This document shows, piece by piece, positions 33,915 to 42,856 of a stretch of DNA of 43,113 nucleotides (positions are counted from its first letter, which is position 1; every line of letters starts with the position of its first letter). The notes under the pieces are model-generated. The model saw only the letters and a list, made by a program, of their open reading frames with translations. It had not been told where the DNA came from and did no database searches. The translations under genes and the position numbers were made by a program. Origin of the DNA: Verrucomicrobiales bacterium (GTDB lineage: Bacteria; Verrucomicrobiota; Verrucomicrobiia; Verrucomicrobiales; V1-33); assembly GCA_947460575.1 (NCBI GenBank), contig CANHIJ010000023.1, forward strand, positions 1 to 43,113, written 5' to 3'.

Positions 33915-34058
33915 TGAGCGGTCTTCTCCCGCACCAAGCAACCCCCGTGCCACGGGGGGCAAAGGCTTTTAGACAAAGGCTTTAGCCTCGCCCAGCGCGC
34001 CCGACCATCCTCAGGGTCGCCGCTTTTTCGCCTTCCCAGGGGTCCAGCCGGATGGAAC

Positions 34059-35147
34059 TCACTGGCCGTAGTCGATCGATTCAAAGATCCCACCCCCTAA
34101 CAACTCATCACCTGCGTAAAAGGCACAAATCTGGCCCGGCGACAGGGCCCGCTGCGGCAGTTTGAAATCCACGGCGACCTTTCCCTCGCCGCACGGGCTG
34201 ACCTGCGCCTCCTGCCCGGCACAGCGGTAGCGCGGCTGCACCTGCAGGGGCCCGGTGGGGAACGGCGCCGCCTGCACCCCTGACAAACTGCCGACGACGG
34301 CCCGCGAGGCATACAAGCGGGGCGTATCCGGGTGATCGAAGGCCAGGACCAGCTCTCGGGTCGCCGAGCGTTTTTCGACCACGACATACGGTTCCTGGAA
34401 CACTGGCGACGCAATCCCCAGGCCCTTCCGCTGGCCGAGGGTGTAAAGATGGAGGCCCCGGTGCATTCCCAGCTTGGCGCCCGCCAGGGTCACCACTGGC
34501 CCCGGCGCGTCCTCCACAAAGGCCCTCAAGAAATCGCTCATCTTCACCTGGCCGATGAAGCAAATCCCCTGGCTGTCCTTCTTTGTCGCCGTAGCCAGCC
34601 CCAGCGCCGCGGCCCGCTCCCGGACTTCCGGCTTGAGGAGGCCTCCGATCGGAAAGAGGGCCCGCTGGGCCTGGTGCTGCTGCAAAAGCGCCAAGAAATA
34701 GGTCTGATCCTTGTTGGGATCCCGTCCCCGCCACAGGCGGCTCCCCCCGCTTTCCCCGGGGCTGACCTGGGCGTAGTGCCCGGTGGCCACAGCGCTAAAC
34801 CCCTGCTCCAGGGCGTAGTCCAAAAAGACCCCAAACTTAATCTCCCGATTGCACATCACGTCGGGATTGGGTGTCACCCCCGCTTGATAGCCTTCCAGCA
34901 AATACTTCACCACCCGCTCCCGGTAGTCGTCCATCAAATTGACTACCCGAAACTCAATCCCCAACTGCTCCGAAACTCTCCGCGCGTCCTCGATGTCTTG
35001 CTGCCACGGGCAGTCCCCCACAATGTTTTCCTCGTTGATCCAATTCTTCATGTAGGCCGCCACCACTTCGTGCCCCTGCTCCACCAGCACGGCCGCGGCC
35101 ACGCTGCTGTCCACCCCTCCAGACATCGCCGCCAGGATTTTCGCCAT
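34059..35147 (-). CDS. mnmA: tRNA-specific 2-thiouridylase MnmA
   Basis: A protein of 362 residues from the ATG at 35147. The PP-loop is [14 protein letters not shown] (8-21), followed by [24 protein letters not shown] with the first catalytic cysteine, [20 protein letters not shown] and DSQGICFIG with the second cysteine, all MnmA hallmarks. It makes the 2-thiouridine at wobble position 34 of Lys, Glu and Gln tRNAs, using ATP and a sulfur relay. An upstream extension with 29 more residues is unlikely. It is divergent from the DUF1080 gene. Confidence 0.96.
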   Translation of the reverse strand: MAKILAAMSGGVDSSVAAAVLVEQGHEVVAAYMKNWINEENIVGDCPWQQDIEDARRVSEQLGIEFRVVNLMDDYRERVVKYLLEGYQAGVTPNPDVMCNREIKFGVFLDYALEQGFSAVATGHYAQVSPGESGGSRLWRGRDPNKDQTYFLALLQQHQAQRALFPIGGLLKPEVRERAAALGLATATKKDSQGICFIGQVKMSDFLRAFVEDAPGPVVTLAGAKLGMHRGLHLYTLGQRKGLGIASPVFQEPYVVVEKRSATRELVLAFDHPDTPRLYASRAVVGSLSGVQAAPFPTGPLQVQPRYRCAGQEAQVSPCGEGKVAVDFKLPQRALSPGQICAFYAGDELLGGGIFESIDYGQ

Positions 35148-35261
35148 ATGTTCCCACTGCAGCACGCCTGGGCCCACCCAGCAAGCGCCCCGCTTTGACC
35201 TTGCAAGAAACCCGCGGCGGCTTCGTAGTGCCAAGGTCCATCCGACACCTCACTCTCCTCC

Positions 35262-35963
35262 ATGAAGCGACTCCTCCTCTCCGCCCTGCTCCTCTGCCCC
35301 GCCCTCCTCTCTGCCGCCGAAACGATCCAGCTCTTCAACGGCAAGGACCTCACCGGCTGGGAAGGTATCTCCTCCCTCTGGAGCGTCCAAGACGGCGCTA
35401 TCACCGGCCAAACCACCGCCGCCAACCCCACCAAGGGCAATACCTTCCTCCTCTGGAAAGGCGGCGACGTCGCCGACTTCGAACTCACTTTCCAATACAA
35501 AATCAACGGCACCGACGCCGCCAAACAAGGCAACAGCGGCGTCCAATACCGCAGCCAAGTCGCCGACCCCGCCGCCTTCGTCCTCGGCGGCTACCAAGCC
35601 GACTTCGAAACCGGCACCACCTACTCCGGCATCCTCTACGAAGAACGCGGCCGCGGCATCCTCGCCCAACGCGGCCAACAAGTCACCATCGCCTCCAGCG
35701 CCGACCCCCAAAAGCCCACCCTCACCGTCACCGGAGAAACCGGCAAATCTGCCGACATCCAAGCCGCCATTAAACAGGGCGATTGGAACGACTACCGCAT
35801 CGTCGCCAAAGGCGGCCACCTCCAACACTTCATCAACGGCCGCCTCACCGTCGACGTCAAAGACGAATCTAAGGAAGGCGCCAAATCCGGCGTCCTTGGC
35901 CTCCAGCTCCACGCCGGACCGCCCATGATCGTCCAATTCCGCGCCCTCGAACTCAAGCGCTAA
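35262..35963 (+). CDS. Secreted DUF1080 (3-keto-disaccharide hydrolase-like) protein
   Basis: A protein of 233 residues with a signal peptide (MKRLLLSALLLCPALLSA). The rest is one DUF1080 domain with a lectin-like jelly roll: IQLFNGKDLTGWEG, VADFELTFQYKI, GNSGVQYRSQ, GGYQADFETGTTYSG, ILYEERGRGILA, GDWNDYRIVAKGGHLQHFIN and GVLGLQLHAGPPM, all classic for the family. Members have been linked to 3-keto-glycoside hydrolysis and are abundant in Planctomycetes and Verrucomicrobia. It is secreted to the periplasm or outside. The next gene (RluD-type) is downstream on the same strand, without evident functional link. Confidence 0.9.
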   Translation: MKRLLLSALLLCPALLSAAETIQLFNGKDLTGWEGISSLWSVQDGAITGQTTAANPTKGNTFLLWKGGDVADFELTFQYKINGTDAAKQGNSGVQYRSQVADPAAFVLGGYQADFETGTTYSGILYEERGRGILAQRGQQVTIASSADPQKPTLTVTGETGKSADIQAAIKQGDWNDYRIVAKGGHLQHFINGRLTVDVKDESKEGAKSGVLGLQLHAGPPMIVQFRALELKR

Positions 35964-36071
35964 ACCCTCCCAGGCCAACGGGCCTCCCCTCCCCCTCTCC
36001 GCGAAGGCGTGGCCCCTCCAGGCCGCGCCTTCCGCTTGTCTCGACCCCCCTTCCCGCTCCAGGTTGCCGCT

Positions 36072-36986
36072 GTGCCCGAATCCTTCACCGTCGCCCCCGA
36101 CCAAGCGGGCCTGCGCCTCGACCGCTTCCTCTGCGCCTGCCTCCCGGAACTCTCCCGCGCCCGCCTCCAAGCCCTCATCAAAGAAGGGGCCGCCGCCGTC
36201 AACGGCCGCCCTGCCAAGCCCAGCTACGACACCTGCCCCGGCGACGCCGTCACCTTGGAGATCCCCCCCGACAAACCCGCCGAAGCCCAAGCCCAAGACC
36301 TTCCCCTGACCCTCCTCTACGAAGACGAGCACCTCGCCGTCCTCAATAAAGCCAGCGGCATGGTGGTCCATCCCGCCCACGGCAACGAAGACGGCACCGT
36401 GGTCAACGCCCTCCTCCACCGCTTCGGCTCCCTCAGCAGCATCGGCGGCGTCGCCCGCCCCGGCATCGTCCACCGCCTCGACAAGGAAACCAGCGGCTGC
36501 CTCGTGGTCGCCCGCAACGACGCCGCCCACCAACACCTCAGCGCCCAGTTCGCCGGCCGCGAAGTCACCAAAATTTACCTCGCGGTCACCCACGGCACCC
36601 CCCAGCCCCCCTCTGGCACGATCCAAACCCACCTCGGCCGCGACCCCCACGACCGCCTCAAAATGGCCGTCCTCCCCGCCCCCGCCGGAAAATGGGCCCA
36701 CACCGACTACGAAGTCCTCGCCGCCCTAACGGGCGACGCCCTCGTTAAGTGCACCCTCCACACCGGCCGCACCCACCAAATTCGGGTCCACCTCAAGCAC
36801 CTCGGCCACCCCCTCCTCGGCGACTCCACCTACGCCCGCCGCACCAAGCAAAGCGCCGCCCCCCGCCTCATGCTCCACGCCTGGCGCCTCGCTCTCACCC
36901 ACCCCGCCACCGGCCAGCGGCTCGCCTGGGAGGCCCCCCTGCCCCCCGAATTTCACCCCTGGCTCCCCCTCGGGGGCCTCTCCTGA
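36072..36986 (+). CDS. rluD: RluA/RluD-family pseudouridine synthase
   Basis: A protein of 304 residues from the GTG at 36072; an earlier ATG at 36009 would add 21 Pro/Arg-rich residues that look untranslated. The N-terminal S4 RNA-binding domain (LRLDRFLCACLPELSRARLQ) precedes the catalytic domain: LLYEDEHLAVLNKASGMVVH, ARPGIVHRLDKETSGCLVVA with the catalytic Asp, and LHTGRTHQIRVHLKHLGHPL. It isomerises uridines in 23S rRNA; the S4 domain points to the RluD/RluC subgroup. The exact target site is not decidable here. It ends 7 bases from the convergent downstream gene. Confidence 0.92.
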   Translation: MPESFTVAPDQAGLRLDRFLCACLPELSRARLQALIKEGAAAVNGRPAKPSYDTCPGDAVTLEIPPDKPAEAQAQDLPLTLLYEDEHLAVLNKASGMVVHPAHGNEDGTVVNALLHRFGSLSSIGGVARPGIVHRLDKETSGCLVVARNDAAHQHLSAQFAGREVTKIYLAVTHGTPQPPSGTIQTHLGRDPHDRLKMAVLPAPAGKWAHTDYEVLAALTGDALVKCTLHTGRTHQIRVHLKHLGHPLLGDSTYARRTKQSAAPRLMLHAWRLALTHPATGQRLAWEAPLPPEFHPWLPLGGLS

Positions 36987-36993
36987 CCCCCGT

Positions 36994-37782
36994 TCAGCCC
37001 GGCAGCAGGCGCAGCGCTTTGCCCAAAAAGAGCGGCACCGAGGCCGGGATATCGTGCCCCCCCGGCACCCGAAACGGCCCCGCCAAAACTCCCTCCTTGA
37101 GCGCCCCGCCCCCCAGGGCTCCGCTCAAGGCGTCCAAGTCCGCCAAGTTGCCCCCGCGCTGCTGGCCCCGCCCGCCCTTGGCCCGAAATTCATAAAAAAC
37201 CACTACGGCCACCGCCGCCTTCTCTCCCTCCGCCGCCCGCAGCGCCGCCCCCACCCGCTGCAGCAAGCCGCCCCGCAGCCCTCCCAGCTCGGCCGCCCGC
37301 CGCCCCAGGAGCGCCTCCCCCAAGCGGTCCATCCGCTTCACCCACTGCGACCCCGGCCGACTCCGCTTGATCTGATCCACCACCAGCGGCCCAAATCCCC
37401 CATCGCTCCAGGCCTCCACCACCACCGCGCTCCGGCCTTCCCGGCCCCGGCCTAGCGCCAATAAATCGCAGCGCAGCGACCCCCCTGGCTGCCCATCCAG
37501 CTTCACCTGATAGCCCGGAATCCCCTGCTGTAGGTTGACTCCCCCCAGTGCCGCCGACGAGGCCAGCAGCGCCGCCAACTCCGGCGGCACCTGCGCCGCT
37601 CCCCCCTCGGGAAAAAACGCCCGGGCCAACTCATACTCCGCCTGCCCCGCCTGCCAGCTCGCCGCCCCCTCCGCGGGCGGGGCGTGCTGCCCCCAGTCGT
37701 CCACTCCACTCAAGGTCTGTCCTGCTTTCCTGATCAATAGCTCGCTCACTCCCAACCCAATCATCCCGCCCCCCCAGTCCAC
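36994..37782 (-). CDS. Uncharacterised protein, DUF6946-like
   Basis: A protein of 262 residues with no signal peptide. The block CDLLALGRGREGRSAVVVEA followed by WSDGGFGPLV resembles the DUF6946 pattern DLFVLARxGxxLVSIAVEGKxxEPFGP, and the following stretch with GGLRGGLLQRVGAALRAAEG and AAVAVVVFYEF fits its next conserved part. The function of that family is unknown to me. It lies 21 bases after serS on the same strand, so it may be the last gene of the purD-pyrR-pyrB-serS run. Codon use is as GC-rich as its neighbours. Reality of the gene is likely; the family call is tentative. Confidence 0.6.
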   Translation of the reverse strand: MDWGGGMIGLGVSELLIRKAGQTLSGVDDWGQHAPPAEGAASWQAGQAEYELARAFFPEGGAAQVPPELAALLASSAALGGVNLQQGIPGYQVKLDGQPGGSLRCDLLALGRGREGRSAVVVEAWSDGGFGPLVVDQIKRSRPGSQWVKRMDRLGEALLGRRAAELGGLRGGLLQRVGAALRAAEGEKAAVAVVVFYEFRAKGGRGQQRGGNLADLDALSGALGGGALKEGVLAGPFRVPGGHDIPASVPLFLGKALRLLPG

Positions 37783-37803
37783 AAGCGCTTTCCCGAGCTG
37801 GCC

Positions 37804-39084
37804 CTAGGAAACCCGGATTTCCGCGGCGCCAAAATACGGTTGGAGCGCCGTTGGCAGCGCGATGCTCCCGTCGGCTTGCTGGTGCGTCTCCACCAGGGCC
37901 ACAAAAAGCCGCGCCAGCGCCGTCCCCGAACCATTCAAGGTGTGCGGAAAAAGATTCTTCTTGGTCGCCGCATCCCGGTAGCGCAATTTCATGCGACGCG
38001 ATTGATAGTCGCCAAAACACGAGCAGCTGCTGACCTCCAAATAGCTTCCCTGCCCCGGCGCCCACACCTCGATGTCGTAGGTCTTGCTGGCCCCGAAGCC
38101 GATGTCGCCCGTGCACAGCTCGATCACCCGGTAGTGCAGACCCAGGAGCTGCAGTACTTTCTCCGCATCCGCGGTCAACTTTTCTAACTCCGCCGCGCTG
38201 TCCTGCGGCAAACAAATCTTCACCAACTCCACCTTGTCAAACTGGTGCATCCGGATCAGTCCCCGGGTGCCCAGGCCAGCGCTCCCCGCCTCCCGGCGAA
38301 AGCACGGCGTGTAGGCCGCATAGCAAATCGGCAAATCCCCCGGATCCACGATCTCCTCCCGGTGCAAGTTCGTCACCGGCACCTCCGCAGTGGGCAACAA
38401 ATACAGCCCATCCCGCTCGCAGGCGTAGAGCTGGTCCTCAAATTTGGGCAACTGCCCCGTCCCCACCAGCGCCTCCGGCCGCACCAACAGCGGCGGCGCG
38501 ATCTCCGTATAACCGTGCTGCGTGGTGTGCAAATCTAGCAAAAAATTAATCAGGGCCCGCTCCAGCCGCGCTCCCGCGCCCCGGTACACCACAAAGGCAC
38601 TCCCCGAGATCTTCACTCCCGCCTCGAAGTCTAGCATCTTGAGTTCCTTCCCCAGGGCCACGTGGTCCTGGGGCACAAAATCCAACACCACCGGCTGCCC
38701 CCAGGCCCGCACTTCTGGATTCTCCTCCGCCCCCGCCCCCACCGGACAGCCCTCGTGCGGCAGGTTTGGCAAGCTCAGCAGCAGCGCCTCCTGCCGCGCG
38801 TCCAACTCCGCGCTCTCCCGCCCTAGCACATCCACCCGGTCCCCCATGGCCCGCATCTCGGCCTCAATCCCCGAGGTCTCCCCCCCCTGCTTGCGCGCCA
38901 TCCCAATCTCCTTGCTGACCCGATTGCGCTCGCTCTGCAGCGACTGCTTCTCCGTCTCTGCCAGGCGCCGCGCCTCATCTAAACTCAAAACTTCGTCCAC
39001 CAGCGTCCAGGCCTCGCCCCCGCGTTGGCGCAAGCGCGCCCGCACCATCTCCGCCTGTTCCCGTATCAATCGAATGTCCAGCAT
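37804..39084 (-). CDS. serS: Seryl-tRNA synthetase
   Basis: A protein of 426 residues from the ATG at 39084; an upstream extension of 43 residues is Arg/Gly-rich and not expected. The N-terminal tRNA-binding coiled coil spans about 30-100 (MLDIRLIREQAEMVRARLRQ onward). The catalytic core has class II motif 2 in CFRREAGSAGLGTRGLIRMH and motif 3 in LNGSGTALARLFVALVE, and EIAPPLLVRPEALVGTGQLP is specific to SerRS. It charges tRNA-Ser with serine. It lies 61 bases downstream of pyrB and appears to be in the same transcript. Confidence 0.97.
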   Translation of the reverse strand: MLDIRLIREQAEMVRARLRQRGGEAWTLVDEVLSLDEARRLAETEKQSLQSERNRVSKEIGMARKQGGETSGIEAEMRAMGDRVDVLGRESAELDARQEALLLSLPNLPHEGCPVGAGAEENPEVRAWGQPVVLDFVPQDHVALGKELKMLDFEAGVKISGSAFVVYRGAGARLERALINFLLDLHTTQHGYTEIAPPLLVRPEALVGTGQLPKFEDQLYACERDGLYLLPTAEVPVTNLHREEIVDPGDLPICYAAYTPCFRREAGSAGLGTRGLIRMHQFDKVELVKICLPQDSAAELEKLTADAEKVLQLLGLHYRVIELCTGDIGFGASKTYDIEVWAPGQGSYLEVSSCSCFGDYQSRRMKLRYRDAATKKNLFPHTLNGSGTALARLFVALVETHQQADGSIALPTALQPYFGAAEIRVS

Positions 39085-39145
39085 ATATCCCCGAAACTGC
39101 CCCGCTCCCCCCTCCCCAGCAAGCCGGTTTTTCCAGCCTCCGGCC

Positions 39146-40081
39146 CTACTCTGCCCGCAGCCCCGTCTCCGGCTGCAGCCAATACAAAACCGCCATCCGC
39201 GCCGCAATCCCATTCTCCACCTGCTGGTTGATCAAACTCCGCTCATAGCTCATCACCCCGTCCACCAATTCCACCCCGCGATTCACCGGCCCCGGATGCA
39301 TCACATAAATCCCTCGGTCCCGAATGATCCCCAAGCGCTCGTCGGTCACCCCATAAAACCGATGGTACTCGTGCAAACTCGGGAAAAATTGCTCCTTCTG
39401 CCGCTCCATCTGGATGCGCAGCAAATAAATAAACTCCGGCTGCCACGCAAACACTTCCGCAAAACTCCGAAAGCTTCGCATGTCCCGGTGCCGCTCGTGC
39501 GGAATCAGCGGACCAGGCCCAAATACCCCCACCTCCGCCCCCAATTTGCGCAATATCATGCTCGTGCTCCGCGCCACCCGGCTGTGCTGGATGTCCCCAA
39601 TGATCGCCACCCGCCGCCCTCCCAAGGACCCCACCACCTCCTTCATCGTAAAGGCATCTAACAAACCCTGCGTGGGGTGCGCGTGGTGCCCGTCCCCAGC
39701 ATTGATCACGCTGGCCCGGGTGTGCCGCGCAATCAAATTGGGAACCCCCGCCGCCGCGTGCCGCACGATGATGTAGTCGACCTGCATCGCCTGCAGCGTG
39801 TCGATGGTGTCCACGATGCTCTCCCCCTTCACCACCGACGACGTCGCCACCGTAAAGTTAGTCACTTCCGCGCTCAGCCGCTTGGCCGCAATCTCAAACG
39901 ACGACCGCGTCCGCGTGCTCGGCTCATAAAACAGGGTCAACACCTGGCGCCCCCGCAGCGGCGGCATCTTCTTCACCGACTGCCGGATCAAGTCCTTAAA
40001 CGGCTTCGCGGTGTCCAACAGAAAGCGGATTTCCTCCACGCTGAGGGACTCGATGTCGAGCAGGTCTTTGCGTCCTTTCAT
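39146..40081 (-). CDS. pyrB: Aspartate carbamoyltransferase catalytic subunit
   Basis: A protein of 311 residues. The carbamoyl-phosphate loop is FYEPSTRTRSSFEIAAKRL, followed by SSVVKGESIVDTIDTLQ, GVPNLIARHT, GDGHHAHPTQGLLDAFT and MHPGPVNRGVEL, the full PyrB signature. It joins carbamoyl phosphate and aspartate in the second step of pyrimidine synthesis. Its ATG overlaps the pyrR stop codon (ATGA), so expression is coupled. No pyrI regulatory subunit gene is present, which with the PyrR partner suggests control at the RNA level. Confidence 0.96.
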   Translation of the reverse strand: MKGRKDLLDIESLSVEEIRFLLDTAKPFKDLIRQSVKKMPPLRGRQVLTLFYEPSTRTRSSFEIAAKRLSAEVTNFTVATSSVVKGESIVDTIDTLQAMQVDYIIVRHAAAGVPNLIARHTRASVINAGDGHHAHPTQGLLDAFTMKEVVGSLGGRRVAIIGDIQHSRVARSTSMILRKLGAEVGVFGPGPLIPHERHRDMRSFRSFAEVFAWQPEFIYLLRIQMERQKEQFFPSLHEYHRFYGVTDERLGIIRDRGIYVMHPGPVNRGVELVDGVMSYERSLINQQVENGIAARMAVLYWLQPETGLRAE

Positions 40082-40626
40082 GAGGCGTCGTATTTGTTAT
40101 CCACCAAAAATAGCCCATCCTGGCCATCCTGCTCGCGCAGGCGCACCCGCAGGTATGACTCCCTTCCGAGCGGCTGGTCCAGCCCACAGTAGTCTGGCTG
40201 GATCGGCAACTCCCGCCCCCCGCGATCCACCAGCACCGCCAACTCAATGCGCGAGGGCCGCCCGTACTCAAAAAGCGCATCGATCGCCGCCCGGATGGTT
40301 CGCCCAGTGTACAGGACGTCGTCTACCAGTATCACTAACTTTCCCTGTAAATCGTTGGGCAACTGGGTCTTGCCAAAGTCGGGCGAAAAGGTGGCCCGCT
40401 GCGGATCGTCCCGGTACAAGGTGATGTCCAGCATCCCCGTCTCCACTCCGGGCCGCTCCTCTTCCAACACCTTGGCGAGGCGCTGCGCCAGCGGCACTCC
40501 CCGCCGGTGGATTCCCACCAGGACGAACTTCTCCTTGGGGTGCCGCTCCAAAATCTGATAGGCCAAGCGGTGGATCTTGGTGTCGATCTCGCGGGCCCCG
40601 AGCAGTTGTTTACCGGCGGTTTCCAT
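40078..40626 (-). CDS. pyrR: Bifunctional pyrimidine regulator/uracil phosphoribosyltransferase PyrR
   Basis: A protein of 182 residues. The PRPP-binding motif is KLVILVDDVLYTGRTIRAAI, preceded by LVGIHRRGVPLAQRLAKVLE and DITLYRDD, and followed by RIELAVLVDRGGRELPIQPD and GLDQPL, the complete PyrR signature. It binds UMP and a hairpin in pyr mRNA to cause attenuation or translational repression, and also has uracil phosphoribosyltransferase activity. A PyrR-binding leader was not recognised upstream. It overlaps pyrB and starts 3 bases after purD. Confidence 0.95.
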   Translation of the reverse strand: METAGKQLLGAREIDTKIHRLAYQILERHPKEKFVLVGIHRRGVPLAQRLAKVLEEERPGVETGMLDITLYRDDPQRATFSPDFGKTQLPNDLQGKLVILVDDVLYTGRTIRAAIDALFEYGRPSRIELAVLVDRGGRELPIQPDYCGLDQPLGRESYLRVRLREQDGQDGLFLVDNKYDAS

Positions 40627-40629
40627 CGT

Positions 40630-41880
40630 TTAAGAAAAATGCAGGGTGGCGATGTCGCCGCGCCGTTGGCTGCCTGGGAAGTCGACCTTGGCCGCCTCCG
40701 CGTAGACCTTCTCGCGCGCCTCCGCCAAGGTCGCCGCCTGCGCCACTACCGCCAGTACCCGGCCGCCCGCGCTTTCGAATTCCCCGGCCGCGTTGCGCCG
40801 CGTCCCGCAGTGGTACACCCGCACCCCGTCGACTGCCGCCAAGCCCCGGATGACATCCCCGCTGCGGCTCGTCTCCGGATAGCCCGCGCTGGCCAAGATC
40901 ACGCAGACGCTCCAGCCCGGCCGCGGCTCCAGCAACTCCGGCTGCAAGTCCCCCTGCGCCGCCCGCTCCAAATACCGCGCCAAATCCCCCCCAAAGAGCG
41001 GCATCACGGCCTCGCACTCGGGATCGCCAAACCGACAGTTGTACTCGATCACCTTGGGGCCCTCCGCCGTTAGCATGAGCCCAAAATACAAAAACCCCCG
41101 ATACCGCAATCCGTCCCGCTGCAGCCCCGCCACGGTCGGCTGCACAATGCGGCGTTCCACTTCCGCCATCACCTCCGCCGACACCAGCTCCGGAGAGGCC
41201 ACCGCTCCCATCCCCCCCGTGTTCGGGCCCTCGTCGCCGTCCCGCGCCCGCTTGTAGTCCCGCGCCGGGGTCAAAATCTGGTACTGGTCGTCCACCAGCG
41301 AACAAAAAACCGAAAGCTCCGGCCCCTCCAAACACTCTTCCACCACCATCCGCCCCGGGCCAAATTGCCGCTTTTCTAACACCGCTTCCATAAAGGCCTC
41401 CGCCTCCGCCAGGGTCCCGCACACCGCCACCCCCTTGCCCGCCGCCAGGCCATCAAATTTCAGCACCACCGGCACCGCCGTCACCGCCGCCCGCGCCTCC
41501 GCGATCGTCTCCACCGCCACGTACCCCGCCGTCGGGATTCCGTGGCGCACCAAAAATTGCTTGGCGAACTCCTTGCTCGCCTCCAGCTGCGCCGACTCCT
41601 TGAACGGCCCCCAACACGGAATCCCCGCGGCCTCGCACAAGTTGGCCAAGCCCTGGTCCTGCACCAATAAACTCTCCTCCCCGGCCACGCAGAGGTCGAT
41701 CTCCTCCTCCAGCATGTAGCCAATCAAACTCGGCAAGTCCCGCGCCCGGGTGCGCTCCGCAATCTCAAAGATCGCATCGCTCCCCGGCCAACAAAAGAGC
41801 CGCGGCCGCGCAGGCGACTCCGCCAGGGCCGTCAGCAGCGCGTGTTCCCGTCCTCCTTTTCCAGTGACCAGTATCTTCAT
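40630..41880 (-). CDS. purD: Phosphoribosylamine-glycine ligase
   Basis: A protein of 416 residues from the ATG at 41880, where MKILVTGKGGREHALLTAL begins; an upstream frame adds 62 implausible residues. The ATP-grasp core shows FAKQFLVRHGIPTAGYVAVE, VVLKFDGLAAGKGVAVC, and the diagnostic DGDEGPNTGGMGAVASPE, followed by EYNCRFGDPE. It catalyses step 2 of purine synthesis, joining glycine to phosphoribosylamine, and so lies one reaction before the PurN domain encoded near 20 kb. It leads the apparent purD-pyrR-pyrB-serS operon and is divergent from the YebC gene. Confidence 0.97.
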   Translation of the reverse strand: MKILVTGKGGREHALLTALAESPARPRLFCWPGSDAIFEIAERTRARDLPSLIGYMLEEEIDLCVAGEESLLVQDQGLANLCEAAGIPCWGPFKESAQLEASKEFAKQFLVRHGIPTAGYVAVETIAEARAAVTAVPVVLKFDGLAAGKGVAVCGTLAEAEAFMEAVLEKRQFGPGRMVVEECLEGPELSVFCSLVDDQYQILTPARDYKRARDGDEGPNTGGMGAVASPELVSAEVMAEVERRIVQPTVAGLQRDGLRYRGFLYFGLMLTAEGPKVIEYNCRFGDPECEAVMPLFGGDLARYLERAAQGDLQPELLEPRPGWSVCVILASAGYPETSRSGDVIRGLAAVDGVRVYHCGTRRNAAGEFESAGGRVLAVVAQAATLAEAREKVYAEAAKVDFPGSQRRGDIATLHFS

Positions 41881-42071
41881 AGCAAAAAAGTGCGCATCGG
41901 ATGCCTCCCCCGCCCCCCCTGCGGAGGCCGACCCACTTCCCATCCGCCGGATGCCTCCCGGCGCAAGGGAACTTTCATCCCCGCCCCCGCCCCGCACAAG
42001 TTCCGGTTGCCCCCGCCGCCACGCCCCAGCACACTCCGCGCTACTCTTCAATCTTCTCATCCACACTTCTC

Positions 42072-42794
42072 ATGGGCGCTCAATGGAAACAAAAATGGCG
42101 GGAACTCACCTCCAATAAAAAGGGTCAGGTCGTCGGCAAACTCGTCCGCGAAATCCAAGTCGCCGTCCAGCAGGGCGGCGTCGACCCCACCATGAACGCC
42201 CGCCTCTACGCCGCGCTCGAAAAGGCCCGCAAAAATTCCGTCACCCGCGACACCATCGAGCGCGCCATCAAAACCGGCTCCGGTCAAGGCGCCGAAAAAA
42301 CCCAACTCGAATCCGTCATCTACGAAGGCTTCACCCCCCACAAAATCCCCGTGATGGTCGAAGCCCTCACCGATAACCGAAACCGCACCGGCCCCGAAAT
42401 CCGCACCCTCTTCAAAGCCGGCGCCCTCGGCACCCCAGGCAGCGTCGCCTTCTTCTTCGAACACCTCGGCGTCGTCGAAGCCGTCCACCCCGAGGCTTCC
42501 CGCCCCGCCGAAGACGACGCCATCGAATCCGGCGCCCAAAACGTCGAAGACCTCGACCCCGAAGAAATCCCCCAAAACCACGTCGGCGCCACCTTCCTCA
42601 CCGACCCCAAAGAACTCGCCGCCGTCTCCAAAGCCCTCGCCGCCCTCGGCTGGAAACTCCAGGCCAGCGAACTCCGCTACCTCGCCAAATCCTTCCCCGA
42701 TCTCACCGAAGCCCAACACCAGGAAGTCGGGGCCTTCCTCTCCGCTCTCGACGACCACGGCGACGTCCACCGCGTCTACGCCGCCCTCAAATAG
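42072..42794 (+). CDS. YebC/PmpR (TACO1)-family protein
   Basis: A protein of 240 residues from the ATG at 42072; the longer frame upstream is Pro-rich and spans the divergent promoter region. The family core is visible: KLVREIQVAVQQGGVDPTMN, KARKNSVTRDTIERAIK, ESVIYEGFTPHKIPVMVEAL, TDNRNRTGPEIRTLFKAG and GTPGSVAFFFE. Members act as DNA-binding regulators or as translation factors for proline stretches. The N-terminus reads MGAQWKQKW rather than the usual MAGHSKW, marking a divergent subgroup. It stands alone, divergent from purD. Confidence 0.9.
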   Translation: MGAQWKQKWRELTSNKKGQVVGKLVREIQVAVQQGGVDPTMNARLYAALEKARKNSVTRDTIERAIKTGSGQGAEKTQLESVIYEGFTPHKIPVMVEALTDNRNRTGPEIRTLFKAGALGTPGSVAFFFEHLGVVEAVHPEASRPAEDDAIESGAQNVEDLDPEEIPQNHVGATFLTDPKELAAVSKALAALGWKLQASELRYLAKSFPDLTEAQHQEVGAFLSALDDHGDVHRVYAALK

Positions 42795-42856
42795 TCCCCC
42801 CGCCCGCCGCCGCCCAAGCCAGCGGCAAGCCCGCCCCAAGCCGAATGGCCTTTCAG

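Noticed and set aside
35250..36701. Long minus-strand open frame opposite the DUF1080 and pseudouridine synthase genes
   Set aside because: Composition typical of an antisense shadow, and both plus-strand genes have clear family signatures.
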